A stretch of DNA of 64,000 nt from Sporocytophaga myxococcoides (GCF_000775915.1 NZ_BBLT01000004.1:186001-250000), one strand, 5' to 3'. Positions 43,553 to 52,968 are shown, counted from the first letter of the stretch. Notes: a model not told the origin generated them from the letters alone. Translations and numbers: made by a program.

Positions 43553-44362
43553 TCAGGCTGACTCTCTGGAAAGCTCTTTCGCTCTCTTTTCAGCTGATTT
43601 TAATGCTTCAATGATATCCTGCCCTACATTTGATTTTTCAAAAGAATTCAGAGCTGCTTCGGTTGTTCCGCCTTTGGAAGCTACAGCTTTAATCATATCA
43701 TCCAGGGAATCTTTACTATTGCTCATGATCTGGAAAGCTCCCAGCATTGTTTGTTTTACAAGCATGGCAGCAACAGGTTCTTCCATTCCCATTTGCTTTC
43801 CAGCTTCTATCATATGTTTCACAAAATAATAGTAATAAGCAGGCCCGCTTCCACTTAGTGCAGTAACGGCATCCAGCAATTCTTCATCTTTCATAAAAAT
43901 TGCTTTACCAGTAGTTTCCAGCAATGTATCAACGATAGATATCTGATCAAGTGATGCATCCTTACAAACAGTGAAAGCTGTTATACCAAAGCCCAGTTGC
44001 GCAGGAGTATTTGGCATTGCTCTCACAATTTTGTCATGTTTCAGAAGCGTCTGAATAGTTGAAATCGTAATTCCTGCCATAATTGATATAATCAGCTGAC
44101 TCGGCTTTAAAACCTTTACCAGATCCGGAACCAGAGATTTAAAATCCTGAGGTTTTACTGCAACAATCAGAATGTCATAGGTAGATAAACTTTCGTTTAT
44201 TTCTTCCTTAAGGTCAGCCACACCCTCCTCTCTAAGACTTTTACGTTTCTCAGGATGTTTTTCAATAATAAGCAGGTCACCTGTTTTTACAATGTTACTT
44301 CTAACAAAGGCTTTGGCGTAGGTAGTACCCATATTTCCCCCGCCAAGAATTGCAATTCTCAT
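43553..44362 (-). CDS. proC: Pyrroline-5-carboxylate reductase
   Basis: 269 aa from ATG 44362 (a TTG at 44368 is in frame). It makes proline from pyrroline-5-carboxylate with NAD(P)H. Rossmann start RIAILGGGNMGTTYAKAF, then VAVKPQDF, ISIMAGITISTIQ, RAMPNTPAQLGFGITAF, and the family signature ALSGSGPAYYYYFVKHMIEAGKQMGM followed by KGGTTEAALNSFEK. It is the last gene of the guaA - binding protein - hemL - proC unit, 23 bp after hemL. Confidence 0.95.
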   Translation of the reverse strand: MRIAILGGGNMGTTYAKAFVRSNIVKTGDLLIIEKHPEKRKSLREEGVADLKEEINESLSTYDILIVAVKPQDFKSLVPDLVKVLKPSQLIISIMAGITISTIQTLLKHDKIVRAMPNTPAQLGFGITAFTVCKDASLDQISIVDTLLETTGKAIFMKDEELLDAVTALSGSGPAYYYYFVKHMIEAGKQMGMEEPVAAMLVKQTMLGAFQIMSNSKDSLDDMIKAVASKGGTTEAALNSFEKSNVGQDIIEALKSAEKRAKELSRESA

Positions 44363-44385
44363 ATTCAATCTATATTAATTCTCTT

Positions 44386-45684
44386 TTAAGCATTTTGAAG
44401 CACAGCTTTTAATGCTTTATAATTTGCATTTACTATCTTTTCTGCAAGCTCTTCGGTAATTGCCGTTGAAATAAACAGACTTTCATATTGTGAGGGAGCA
44501 AGATAAACTCCTTCTTCCAGCATTGCTCTGAAGTATCTGCCAAAAAGGGCGGTATCAGAAGTCTTGGCTGTTTCAAAGTCCTTAACCTTCTGATCTGTAA
44601 AAAATAATGTAAACATAGATCCGATCTTGTTTACTGTTCCTTTTATACCAAGCTCTTTAAGGTTTTTCTCAAAGCCTTCACAGATTCTGGCAGTGATATT
44701 TTCCAGATGAGTATATACTTCAGGATGGGTATTTAAATAATTTAGCATTGCCAAACCAGCCGCCATAGCCACAGGATTTCCGGAAAGAGTCCCTGCCTGA
44801 TATACCGGTCCTGCAGGAGAAACAAAATCCATAATTTCCTTTTTTCCTCCATAAGCCCCAACAGGCATTCCACCTCCGATGATCTTTCCTAAAGTAGTAA
44901 TGTCTGGTTTCACATTTAAAATTTGCTGAGCTCCTCCTTTAGACAATCTGAAACCTGTCATAACTTCATCAAAGATCAGGACAATGCCTTCGTTATCACA
45001 CAGTGTTCTAAGCCCTTGCAGAAAGCCTGTTTCCGGTACAACCAGTCCCATATTTCCTGCTACAGGCTCAATGATTATAGCTGCAATCTGACCTTTATTG
45101 GCAGCTGCTAGATCCTGAACTGCTTTAAGATTATTAAAAGGAGCTGTAAGTGTATCATTGGCCACTCCCTGAGTAACACCAGGGCTATCCGGAACGCCAA
45201 GGGTAATTGCACCACTTCCTGCAGCAATCAGAAATGAATCCCCATGGCCGTGGTAGCAACCTTCAAATTTAATGATTTTTGCCCGGTTGGTATAACCTCT
45301 TGCAAGTCTCACAGCAGCCATTGTGGCTTCAGTACCTGAGCTAACCATTCTCACCTTCTCAATAGAAGGAATCATAGTAGTGATCAGTTCAGCCATAAAT
45401 ACTTCCCTTTCTCCTGGAGCTCCGAATGAAAGTGAATCTTTAACCGCTTCACAAACAGCGTTCTCAATATCCGTATTGGCATGACCAAGAATCATTGGCC
45501 CCCATGAGTTGATCAACTCAATATATTTGTTATCATCTTCGTCTATCAAGTAAGCCCCTTCGGCTCTTTTGATAAATAAAGGATTTCCTCCCACAGCCCT
45601 AAATGCTCTTACCGGAGAGTTAACGCCCCCAGGAATTACATTCTTGGCTCTTTCAAAAAGTTTGTGGCTTTTTTCAGTCTTCAT
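44386..45684 (-). CDS. hemL: Glutamate-1-semialdehyde 2,1-aminomutase
   Basis: 432 aa PLP enzyme that converts glutamate-1-semialdehyde to 5-aminolevulinate in tetrapyrrole (heme) synthesis. VIPGGVNSPVRAF at the N-terminus, MVSSGTEATMAAVRLARGYT, FDEVMTGFRLSKGGAQ, and the PLP lysine in TTLGKIIGGGMPVGAYGGK. QAGTLSGNPVAMAAGLAML and SQYESLFISTAITEE are also typical. It follows the binding-protein gene by 4 bp. A C5-type heme pathway is indicated. Confidence 0.96.
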   Translation of the reverse strand: MKTEKSHKLFERAKNVIPGGVNSPVRAFRAVGGNPLFIKRAEGAYLIDEDDNKYIELINSWGPMILGHANTDIENAVCEAVKDSLSFGAPGEREVFMAELITTMIPSIEKVRMVSSGTEATMAAVRLARGYTNRAKIIKFEGCYHGHGDSFLIAAGSGAITLGVPDSPGVTQGVANDTLTAPFNNLKAVQDLAAANKGQIAAIIIEPVAGNMGLVVPETGFLQGLRTLCDNEGIVLIFDEVMTGFRLSKGGAQQILNVKPDITTLGKIIGGGMPVGAYGGKKEIMDFVSPAGPVYQAGTLSGNPVAMAAGLAMLNYLNTHPEVYTHLENITARICEGFEKNLKELGIKGTVNKIGSMFTLFFTDQKVKDFETAKTSDTALFGRYFRAMLEEGVYLAPSQYESLFISTAITEELAEKIVNANYKALKAVLQNA

Positions 45685-45688
45685 ATAC

Positions 45689-47443
45689 TTATTTGATCTG
45701 ATCTACAGAATTTGCTACTACCATTTTGTTCCCTTCAAATTTTACTATTGGAACAAATAAGTTTGAATTTGAATTGGTAAAATTATAACCATATAGTGTA
45801 TACCCTCTGGTAAATCCCTGAGCGGAGAGCCCTGAACCGAATACATTACCAAAATTCTTCAATGCATTTCCGAAAAATCTCATCATATCATATCCCTGGT
45901 AAGCATAAATTTCGGGAATGATATAAGCTTTTTTCAAAAATGTATTCCTGAAACTCTGAACTGCATAGCTGTCATAATCTATATAGTCTGGATTGATAAA
46001 ATGGACATTTCTCCTTTCAAACTGTTCAAAGGTAAGCAAAGGAAACTGCAACCATTCCTGTCTTGTGATTACAGGTGTTGAAAATTTACTGATCTCCATC
46101 TGACTGATGAAGTTAGCTGCAATTACCTGATCGTTTGCAGCTATGAAAATATGATTGACACCTAAAAGCTTTGCAGAATCAGACAAAAGCTTTTGCATGT
46201 TTTTAAGTTTATCTTTAGCAACTTTCTCAAACTGAGTCACTGCAAATCCTTTCAGAGAAATGCTGTCTCTGTATCTTGTTGCCAATAAAGAATCTCTGTT
46301 TTCCTGGCCGAAGAATATATACACATTTTTTCTTTCAGGTGCTGTGTTGGCTTTCTTTCCCGTTCCTACAGACATTGGTTCTACAGGAAATTTTGCAGCA
46401 GCCATTTCAGCAGCTCTTCCTGCCTGAGCTTCCAGGCTTGACTGAAATAAAAACACATATGGATTACCTTCCACGAATTTAATATTATTAGAAAGAGGAT
46501 TTATTCCTGATATTTTGTTCCTTAAAGAAAATTCAGCCGATAGCGGATAGTTAGCAGGAAAAATGGGACCAATAATAAGATCCATATTGACAAGTTCGGG
46601 AGATTTCAATATCTGGGCGACCTTTGCATCATCCTTCTCTGTATCATATGGATGGAGCACAATACTAACACCATCTTTTTTCAGAGAATCAATTGCGATT
46701 TTCATCCCCTCATACAACTCAAAGACATATTGATAACTTTTACCCCATGTCTCAGAACTTAATTGTTTTTCCATAAAAGGAAACAGCACAGCTACATGAT
46801 ATTCCTGTTTTTTTACAGAGGCTCGTGTAGCTTGAAGATCTTCCTTTTCCAATTTAAATTCCTGTCTAAGGTACTCCAGCAACATCTTATCCTTCTCATT
46901 CAGCTGAGTATAACTAAGTTTATTGATAAGATTTTTTGCTATCACAGCATCATTTGGAAAAAGTTTTTGCAGATTTTTGAGCGTATCTAATGGGGCTTTC
47001 TGCAAATAGTAGTTTTTCTGCTTATCTGCATCCTGCTTCAGTTCCTTAGAATTCAGGGAAGAAAGAATCTTTATGGCTTGAAAATATCTCTGCTGTTCAA
47101 AATACAGATTAGCATAAAGATAATTCACATCCTCTATTTTGTCCCAGTCCGGATACCTTTGCCTGATCTGCATGACCATTGCTTTTCCTTCATTCAGCTT
47201 TCCGCTTTTGAGAGCAGCAAGAGAATAGTAATAGGCAGAATAAGCTTCGAATTTATTTTCTTCGCTTTCTTTGGTCAACGGAAGAAAAACATCCATCGCC
47301 TGTTGGTACTTACCTTCTTTAAGGAAGTTTTTACCAATCAGGAATTGTCCCTGATAATCCGTTTGTCCTAAAACATTATTAGAGATAAAATATAGAACAA
47401 GAAAGCTTAGTACATATGAGATTTTTTTCATCCGGTTGATCAT
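45689..47443 (-). CDS. TPR plus periplasmic-binding-protein-like secreted protein
   Basis: 584 aa from ATG 47443, one base after the guaA stop; another ATG at 47431 is possible. Signal peptide ends near NNVLGQ. Residues about 25-140 form TPR-like helices (LIGKNFLKEGKYQQAMDVFLPL, ANLYFEQQRYFQAIKILSSL). Residues about 205-584 look like a type I periplasmic binding protein (YHVAVLFPFMEKQLSS, LIIGPIFPANYPLSAEF, NKISGINPLSNN, VFLFQSSLEAQAGRAAEMAA, YQGYDMMRFFGNAL). The domain order resembles the LpoA-like/amino-acid ABC-binding group of Bacteroidota. No transporter genes are near, so a sensing or wall-synthesis role is possible. Confidence 0.85.
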   Translation of the reverse strand: MINRMKKISYVLSFLVLYFISNNVLGQTDYQGQFLIGKNFLKEGKYQQAMDVFLPLTKESEENKFEAYSAYYYSLAALKSGKLNEGKAMVMQIRQRYPDWDKIEDVNYLYANLYFEQQRYFQAIKILSSLNSKELKQDADKQKNYYLQKAPLDTLKNLQKLFPNDAVIAKNLINKLSYTQLNEKDKMLLEYLRQEFKLEKEDLQATRASVKKQEYHVAVLFPFMEKQLSSETWGKSYQYVFELYEGMKIAIDSLKKDGVSIVLHPYDTEKDDAKVAQILKSPELVNMDLIIGPIFPANYPLSAEFSLRNKISGINPLSNNIKFVEGNPYVFLFQSSLEAQAGRAAEMAAAKFPVEPMSVGTGKKANTAPERKNVYIFFGQENRDSLLATRYRDSISLKGFAVTQFEKVAKDKLKNMQKLLSDSAKLLGVNHIFIAANDQVIAANFISQMEISKFSTPVITRQEWLQFPLLTFEQFERRNVHFINPDYIDYDSYAVQSFRNTFLKKAYIIPEIYAYQGYDMMRFFGNALKNFGNVFGSGLSAQGFTRGYTLYGYNFTNSNSNLFVPIVKFEGNKMVVANSVDQIK

Positions 47444-47444
47444 T

Positions 47445-48974
47445 TTATTCCCATTCAATGGTAGCAGGTGGTTTTGAACTTATATCGTAAACTACTCTGT
47501 TAACTCCTTTTACTTTATTGATAATTTCACTGGAAATGTCTGCAAGAAACTCATAAGGAAGATGGGCCCAATCGGCAGTCATACCATCGGTACTTGTAAC
47601 AGCCCTTAAACTTACTACATTTTCATATGTTCTTTCATCTCCCATTACACCAACAGATTTAACGGGAAGTAAAATTGCTCCTGCCTGCCAAACCTTATCA
47701 TATTCTCCTACTCTTTTTAAGCCTGAAATGAACAAGTGATCAACTTCCTGAAGTATAGAAACCTTTTCAGCGGTAATATCTCCAAGTATTCTGATTGCGA
47801 GACCAGGACCAGGGAAAGGATGACGACCAAGGATTGTATCGTCTATTCCAAGAGATTTTCCAACTATTCTTACTTCATCTTTAAATAGAGTCTTTAAAGG
47901 CTCTACAACTTTCATCTTCATCTTTTCAGGAAGGCCACCAACATTGTGGTGTGATTTAATAGTTGCTGAAGGTCCTTTAACAGAAACGGATTCTATGATA
48001 TCGGGATAAATCGTGCCTTGTCCAAGCCACTTCACATCAGAGATTTTATGTGCTTCCTGATCGAAGACTTCTATGAAAACTCTTCCGATCGCTTTTCTTT
48101 TCTGTTCCGGATCAGAAAGTCCTTTTAAAGCTGAATAAAACTGTTCTTTTGCATCAACCCCTATCACGTTCAATCCCATGTCTTTGTAGGATGCCAAAAC
48201 CTCATCAAACTCATTTTTTCTCAACAATCCGTTGTCGACAAAAATACAGGTAAGTCTGTCACCTATAGCTTTATCAATAAGTACAGCAGCAACAGAAGAA
48301 TCCACTCCTCCTGATAAACCTAATACTACTTTATCATTCCCTAAAGTAGCTTTCAGTTCAGCAACAGTAGAATCAATGAAAATATCCGGAGTCCAATCCT
48401 GACTGCAGCCACAGATGTGTACAACGAAGTTTCTTAAAATTACTTTACCTTCAAGAGAATGGGTTACCTCTGGGTGAAATTGAATTCCGTAGGTTTGTTC
48501 CCCTTTTACTTTATATGCAGCTACCTTTACAGATTCTGTGCTGGCAAGAATTTCAAATTTGTCATCAAGGCCTGAGATAGTATCTCCATGAGACATCCAA
48601 ACCTGAGAATCAGGCGTTATCTCTTTCATCAGCTTATCTGTGTTGTGAATGCTCACAAGTTTGGCTCTGCCGTACTCTCTTATCTTTGAAGGCAATACAT
48701 CGTTGCCTGCTTTATGGGCCATTAACTGTGCGCCATAACAAACTCCAAGAACAGGCATTTTTCCTTTAAAAGGTGTTAAATCTACGTCCGGAGCATTAGC
48801 TTCGCGAACAGAACATGGGCTTCCTGATAGTATCAGACCTTTTACACTTGAATCAACAGGAGGAATTTTATTGAAAGGGTGAATTTCGCAGTAAACATTT
48901 AACTCTCTGACTCTACGGGCTATAAGTTGAGTATACTGGGATCCGAAATCCAGAATTAATATTTTTTCAGTCAT
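47445..48974 (-). CDS. guaA: GMP synthase (glutamine-hydrolysing)
   Basis: 509 aa. It makes GMP from XMP, glutamine and ATP. N-terminal class I amidotransferase with catalytic Cys79 ([10 protein letters not shown]) and [14 protein letters not shown]-pyrophosphatase P-loop [17 protein letters not shown]-terminal dimerisation domain with [33 protein letters not shown] and the end [14 protein letters not shown], which is the normal GuaA terminus. It is the first gene of the operon with the binding protein, hemL and proC. Confidence 0.97.
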   Translation of the reverse strand: MTEKILILDFGSQYTQLIARRVRELNVYCEIHPFNKIPPVDSSVKGLILSGSPCSVREANAPDVDLTPFKGKMPVLGVCYGAQLMAHKAGNDVLPSKIREYGRAKLVSIHNTDKLMKEITPDSQVWMSHGDTISGLDDKFEILASTESVKVAAYKVKGEQTYGIQFHPEVTHSLEGKVILRNFVVHICGCSQDWTPDIFIDSTVAELKATLGNDKVVLGLSGGVDSSVAAVLIDKAIGDRLTCIFVDNGLLRKNEFDEVLASYKDMGLNVIGVDAKEQFYSALKGLSDPEQKRKAIGRVFIEVFDQEAHKISDVKWLGQGTIYPDIIESVSVKGPSATIKSHHNVGGLPEKMKMKVVEPLKTLFKDEVRIVGKSLGIDDTILGRHPFPGPGLAIRILGDITAEKVSILQEVDHLFISGLKRVGEYDKVWQAGAILLPVKSVGVMGDERTYENVVSLRAVTSTDGMTADWAHLPYEFLADISSEIINKVKGVNRVVYDISSKPPATIEWE

Positions 48975-49056
48975 AATGTAAAATTAACATTAGTTGTCCG
49001 GTTTTTCCAAAAAAAGTAAATCCTTTCCGGAACAAGTTATAAACATACTGGAAAAA

Positions 49057-49103
49057 GTGGAAAGCTGAAAGCTGAAAGCTGAAAGTTGAAAGCTGAAAGT
49101 TGT
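49057..49103. repeat. Degenerate 7-bp tandem repeat upstream of guaA
   Basis: Six to seven heptads GTGGAAA, GCTGAAA (three in a row), GTTGAAA, GCTGAAA, GTTG. It lies between the guaA start and a terminator. An open frame across it is made of repeat-derived residues and is not a gene. Confidence 0.7.
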
Positions 49104-49158
49104 TTTTTTGAAATGTCTTAGAGAAATTTTGAAGAAAAGGAACAATATTCCATAAAAT

Positions 49159-49186
49159 AGAAAAACCTGCCATCTGCAGGTTTTCT
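49159..49186 (-). terminator. Terminator after the 78-aa gene
   Basis: AAAACCTGC and GCAGGTTTT pair perfectly around CATCT. On the minus strand a run of five Ts follows. It lies 28 bp beyond the stop codon at 49214. Confidence 0.75.
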
Positions 49187-49213
49187 AGTTCATTTTTCTA
49201 ACATGAAGTAATG

Positions 49214-49450
49214 TTATACTCCTGCTTCTATTGGTGTCAGCAATTCAAAATACTTTTCAAAATCTTTTTTCTCCAACAAAAAAGTCGGCTTATGACTTGC
49301 CCATTCTGTAGACACCTCAAAGAGGTCATTAAAGGATCTACCGCGATAAATCTGGTTCTCCTTAAAATCTTTTAGCTGCTTGTTATCAGGCGTCCTAATA
49401 CATTTGTACTGGATCTTTACATTATTCCTTTTCATTTGACTTGTTACCAT
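49214..49450 (-). CDS. Small protein of unknown function (78 aa)
   Basis: No signal peptide or membrane helix. Sequence features: NNVKIQYKCIRTPDNKQL, FKENQIYRGRSFNDLFEVSTEW, FLLEKKDFEKYFELLTP. The balanced composition, ATG start and a terminator just downstream support a real gene. I do not recognise the family. It is separate from the guaA operon. Confidence 0.6.
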   Translation of the reverse strand: MVTSQMKRNNVKIQYKCIRTPDNKQLKDFKENQIYRGRSFNDLFEVSTEWASHKPTFLLEKKDFEKYFELLTPIEAGV

Positions 49451-49955
49451 ACTACTTATTCTTACTCCGGTTTAACAACAAATATTTTTAAAAAATTCAT
49501 CTTGATTATAAAATTCTGCGGATTCATATTTCGTTCAACTTTTCCTTGGCATAATCCACTATAAGTTATTAATACTGAATACTATAATTATTATTTTAAC
49601 CATTACACTAATAAAGAAACTTCTATCTTCTTTCCAAATTAATGCCATGATTTTATTTTGTTGATCTAATCCAGCTCATGTAGTATAATATAAAGGAGAG
49701 AATGCATCAATATTATTTTGTGTTCACTATTAAACAAACCTCTTAAGCATCATAATAATTGTATTTACTGATTAATTTCATAACAATTATATAATGTTAC
49801 TTGCATAGAGTCATACTAACTAGAGATTGCAATAAAGGTTATTAACAAATCATAATCCAATCTTTATATTTTCTTAAATCATGATGAACTTTTAAAAACA
49901 TTATTGATGTTGACTGATCAAACAAAGCTTCAAAAAATAAATAATCAACCATAAT
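49451..49955. other. AT-rich non-coding region upstream of mreB
   Basis: About 505 bp with no convincing gene, RNA or repeat. It must contain the promoters of the divergent 78-aa gene and mreB, but no exact TTG-N19-TAnnTTTG match was found. Only 7-of-8 matches to the -7 box (for example TTATTTTG near 49715) occur. Confidence 0.5.
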
Positions 49956-50987
49956 ATGGGTTTATTCGGAAATCTTTTTCATAATGAAATTGCCATGGAT
50001 CTGGGAACAGCCAATACTCTGATCATGCTAAACGACCAGGTCGTTCTAAACGAACCATCTATTATTGCAGTGGATACAATTACGGGAGAGCTCGTTGCCC
50101 TTGGCAGAAAAGCTATGGAAATGCACGAAAAAACTCCTGAAAACATCAAAACCATAAGACCGCTTAAGGATGGTGTTATTTCTAACTTCAATGCAGCCGA
50201 ACAAATGATCAGAGGAATGATCAAAATGATTTTTGAAGGCAAAAAATCTCTTATTAAAACTGCCCAGAAAATGGTGATTTGCATTCCGTACGGGGCAACT
50301 GAAGTTGAAAAAAGAGCTGTTAGAGATTCGGCTGAAAATGCAGGCGTAAAAGAACTATACCTTATACATGAGCCTATAGCTGCTGCTGTAGGAATCGGAA
50401 TAGATATTGAGGAACCGAACGGCTCCATGGTAATAGATATCGGTGGCGGAACTACAGAGATTGCAGTTATATCCCTATGCGGAGTAGTATGTAATCAATC
50501 TTTGAAAATTGCAGGCGATCAACTCAATAAAGATATTCTGAACTTTATGAGGAGGAGCCATAACCTGTTAATAGGAGAAAGATCAGCAGAAAGAATTAAA
50601 ATCGAGGTAGGCGCAGCCCTTCAGGAGCTGGATGAAGCACCTGCTAATTTTACTGTAATCGGAAGAGACATGATGACCGGACTTCCTAAAGAGGTAACAG
50701 TTAATTATACAGAGGTTTCCGCTGCAATGGAAAAATCGATATCAGTAATCGAAGAATCCGTGATAAAGACACTAGAAACCTGCCCACCGGAACTTGCTGG
50801 AGACATTTACAGGAAAGGTATTCATATTACAGGAGGAGGGAGTAATTTAAAGGGACTTGACAAAAGATTGGAATTAAAGACAAAGCTTAAAGTTCATCTT
50901 TGTGAAAACAGTTTATTATCAGTTATAAAAGGAACTTCCACTTCATTGAAAAAATTAAAATCAATGAAGCATATACTGGTAAGATAA
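49956..50987 (+). CDS. mreB: MreB-family actin-like protein
   Basis: 343 aa cytoskeletal ATPase that shapes rod cells. Actin-fold motifs: phosphate-1 IAMDLGTANTLIM, AVGIGIDIEEPNGSMVIDIGGGTTEIAVIS (phosphate-2), HEPIAAAVG, and adenosine-motif IHITGGGSNLKGLDKRL. The N-terminus GLFGNLFHNE fits a short MreB amphipathic helix. The C-terminus (SVIKGTSTSLKKLKSMKHILVR) differs from the usual MreB end. No mreC, mreD, rodA or penicillin-binding protein gene is beside it, so it may be a second or orphan MreB. Confidence 0.9.
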   Translation: MGLFGNLFHNEIAMDLGTANTLIMLNDQVVLNEPSIIAVDTITGELVALGRKAMEMHEKTPENIKTIRPLKDGVISNFNAAEQMIRGMIKMIFEGKKSLIKTAQKMVICIPYGATEVEKRAVRDSAENAGVKELYLIHEPIAAAVGIGIDIEEPNGSMVIDIGGGTTEIAVISLCGVVCNQSLKIAGDQLNKDILNFMRRSHNLLIGERSAERIKIEVGAALQELDEAPANFTVIGRDMMTGLPKEVTVNYTEVSAAMEKSISVIEESVIKTLETCPPELAGDIYRKGIHITGGGSNLKGLDKRLELKTKLKVHLCENSLLSVIKGTSTSLKKLKSMKHILVR

Positions 50988-51003
50988 TTTTCCTTCTCAC
51001 CTA

Positions 51004-51053
51004 TGCCGGAGATAACTGGTTTCATTCTGATTCCTGTCTCCGGCACTTTTCTT
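51004..51053 (+). terminator. Terminator after mreB
   Basis: TGCCGGAGA and TCTCCGGCA pair perfectly around 24 bases and are followed by CTTTTCTT. It lies 17 bp after the stop codon. Confidence 0.8.
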
Positions 51054-51155
51054 GTATTTTTATTTTAAAAGAAAATATTATTACTCTTCAACCACCTGTT
51101 TCTCAACTTAAATAAAAATTATTATTGATTTAAATTAATATTTTCTCTTTAGCTT

Positions 51156-51185
51156 TTGAATCTAATATTAATTCATATACATTTG
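51156..51185 (+). promoter_or_regulatory. Promoter of the SRP RNA gene
   Basis: TTG at 51156-51158, 19 bases, then TACATTTG at 51178-51185: an exact TTG-N19-TAnnTTTG. The predicted start point falls at about 51190, the first base of the SRP RNA stem. This is the best promoter in the window. Confidence 0.8.
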
Positions 51186-51189
51186 CACC

Positions 51190-51285
51190 GGCAAATCTAT
51201 ACGACCAGCTCCTGTTGAACCCCCCCAGGTCCGGAAGGAAGCAAGGGTAGACGGTAGAGCGGTGCGATATACGATTTGCCATTTT
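51190..51285 (+). ncRNA. ffs: Bacterial small signal recognition particle RNA (4.5S type)
   Basis: The conserved apical loop core GGTCCGGAAGGAAGCA is present at about 51228-51243, flanked by pairing C- and G-rich strands. The outer ends GGCAAATC (51190-51197) and GATTTGCC (51273-51280) pair exactly and close the rod. With protein Ffh this RNA targets membrane and secreted proteins. It is preceded by a perfect promoter and followed by TTTTTGTTTT as a probable termination tract. Length about 91-96 nt fits the short bacterial form. Confidence 0.93.
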
Positions 51286-51370
51286 TGTTTTATAGCTATC
51301 TCCAACCTATACTCAGGTTGAAATAAATTCTTAGATTTGTACCTTCACTTTGTAAAAAATAATTCAAATA

Positions 51371-52027
51371 ATGAAATTCTTTATTGACACGGCTAATCTT
51401 AATGAAATAAGAGAGGCTCATGAACTTGGTGTGCTAGATGGCGTTACAACGAATCCGAGTTTAATGGCCAAAGAAGGGATTAAAGGGAAAAATAACGTTT
51501 TTGCCCATTATAAAGCTATTTGCGATATTACTGACGGAGATGTAAGTGCAGAAGTAATTGCAACTGATTTCGAAGGTATCATCAGAGAAGGAGAAGAACT
51601 GGTTACAATTGATGAGAAAATTGTTGTAAAAGTTCCTTTGATCAAAGATGGAATTAAAGCGATAAAATATTTCTCTAAAAACGGAATCAGAACAAACTGT
51701 ACCCTTTGCTTCAGCCCTGGACAAGCACTTCTGGCAGCAAAAGCCGGAGCTAATTACATATCTCCTTTTATTGGCAGACTTGATGACGTTTCTACTGACG
51801 GACTTGAGCTTATAAGCCAGATCGTTCAGATCTATGATAATTATGGATTTGAAACAGAAGTACTGGCTGCTTCGGTAAGACATCCAATGCACATCATTCA
51901 ATGTGCTGAAATTGGTGCTGATGTTGCAACCTGCCCTCTAAGCGTGATTACAAGTTTATTAAATCATCCATTGACAGACATCGGTTTGCAGAAGTTTCTA
52001 GCAGATCATAAAAAGCTTAATGGTTAA
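51371..52027 (+). CDS. Transaldolase / fructose-6-phosphate aldolase-like (TalC type)
   Basis: 218 aa small transaldolase. [36 protein letters not shown] is the family start, the Schiff-base Lys87 is in IVVKVPLI, and [32 protein letters not shown] and [13 protein letters not shown] follow. Members of this short type work either as transaldolases in the pentose-phosphate path or as fructose-6-phosphate aldolases. Sequence motifs here do not settle which. It lies 86 bp after the SRP RNA and 32 bp before a small gene. Confidence 0.93.
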   Translation: MKFFIDTANLNEIREAHELGVLDGVTTNPSLMAKEGIKGKNNVFAHYKAICDITDGDVSAEVIATDFEGIIREGEELVTIDEKIVVKVPLIKDGIKAIKYFSKNGIRTNCTLCFSPGQALLAAKAGANYISPFIGRLDDVSTDGLELISQIVQIYDNYGFETEVLAASVRHPMHIIQCAEIGADVATCPLSVITSLLNHPLTDIGLQKFLADHKKLNG

Positions 52028-52059
52028 TCAGGAATCTTGCCGGAAATAAGCTCAGTAGA

Positions 52060-52263
52060 ATGTACATTATCAAAGTAAAAGGAAAAGCTAAAATTCCAGA
52101 TTACATTCAATTAAGAGACGAAAACTTCGTTTTGGTAGCTTATTTCCGGGCAGATCGCCCTGTGAAACTTCCAAAGAAAACAGGGCTTGAGGGTAAAGAA
52201 AAACTTTTGGAAGAAGTAATAAAAGATCTTCCTTTTGGAAAACTTCAAAAACTGAAAATATAA
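52060..52263 (+). CDS. Small conserved-looking protein upstream of ftsE (67 aa)
   Basis: No signal or membrane segment. Sequence MYIIKVKGKAKIPDYIQLRDENF then VLVAYFRADRPVKLPKKTGLEGKEKLLEEVIKDLPFGKLQKL. It begins 32 bp after the transaldolase and ends 3 bp before ftsE, so it is probably translated with ftsE. Function unknown. Confidence 0.7.
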   Translation: MYIIKVKGKAKIPDYIQLRDENFVLVAYFRADRPVKLPKKTGLEGKEKLLEEVIKDLPFGKLQKLKI

Positions 52264-52266
52264 TCG

Positions 52267-52968
52267 ATGGCATTTTCCTCAGAACCTGTAGTATCTGTTA
52301 AAGATCTGAGCATATATCAGGAAGACAAACTAGTCCTGGACAATATAACGTTTGACATTAACAAAGGTGAATTTGTCTATCTTATAGGAAGAACTGGTAG
52401 CGGAAAAAGCTCATTATTAAAATCGCTGTATGCTGACCTTCCTTTTGAAAAAGGAAAAATCTACGTCGCAGGATACGATCTCTCCAAAACCAAAAGATCC
52501 AAAATTCCTTACCTTAGAAGAAAGATTGGTATCATATTTCAGGATTTTCAGTTGCTTCACGATAGGAATATCTCCGATAATCTTCTTTTTGTAATGAAAG
52601 CTACTGGCTGGAAAGACAATGCTGCCATGAAAGCAAGATTATCCGAAGTGTTGATGCGCGTAGGACTGGGTGCTGCATCTTTTAAATTGCCTCATCAACT
52701 GTCCGGAGGTGAACAGCAACGAATAGTTATTGCAAGGGCATTAATAAATGAGCCCCTTATCCTTTTTGCAGATGAACCAACTGGCAACCTGGATCCTGAA
52801 GTTGCTGAGGAAATCTTTAATCTCTTCAAAGAAATTAACAACAGTGGTACAGCTGTGCTCATGGCTACTCATAACTATGAGCTGATTAATAAATTCCCCA
52901 ATAGAATCTTAAAAATCAAAGACAGAGTCCTGCTGGATTCAAAAGATGATTTGGAAAGTAAGTCCTAA
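52267..52968 (+). CDS. ftsE: FtsE-like ABC transporter ATPase
   Basis: 233 aa ATP-binding subunit. Walker A GRTGSGKSS (41-49), Q-loop IIFQDFQLLHDRNISDN, ABC signature LSGGEQQR, Walker B LILFADEPTGNLD and H-loop MATHNYELI. The sequence around RKIGIIFQDFQLL and FADEPTGNLDPEVAEEIF matches FtsE, which energises FtsX in cell division. The FtsX-like gene is at 36041, so the pair is split on this chromosome. LolD/MacB-type ATPases are the main alternative. Confidence 0.85.
   Translation: MAFSSEPVVSVKDLSIYQEDKLVLDNITFDINKGEFVYLIGRTGSGKSSLLKSLYADLPFEKGKIYVAGYDLSKTKRSKIPYLRRKIGIIFQDFQLLHDRNISDNLLFVMKATGWKDNAAMKARLSEVLMRVGLGAASFKLPHQLSGGEQQRIVIARALINEPLILFADEPTGNLDPEVAEEIFNLFKEINNSGTAVLMATHNYELINKFPNRILKIKDRVLLDSKDDLESKS

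Noticed and set aside
48967-49173. Open frame of 68 codons upstream of guaA
   Set aside because: Much of it is the translation of the 7-bp repeat array (FSKTFQKNNFQLSTFSFQLS), it overlaps a hairpin, and it has no supporting signal. Treated as repeat-derived.
49979-50428. Antisense open frame of 149 codons inside mreB
   Set aside because: It mirrors the codon pattern of mreB on the other strand and has no protein features. Shadow frame.
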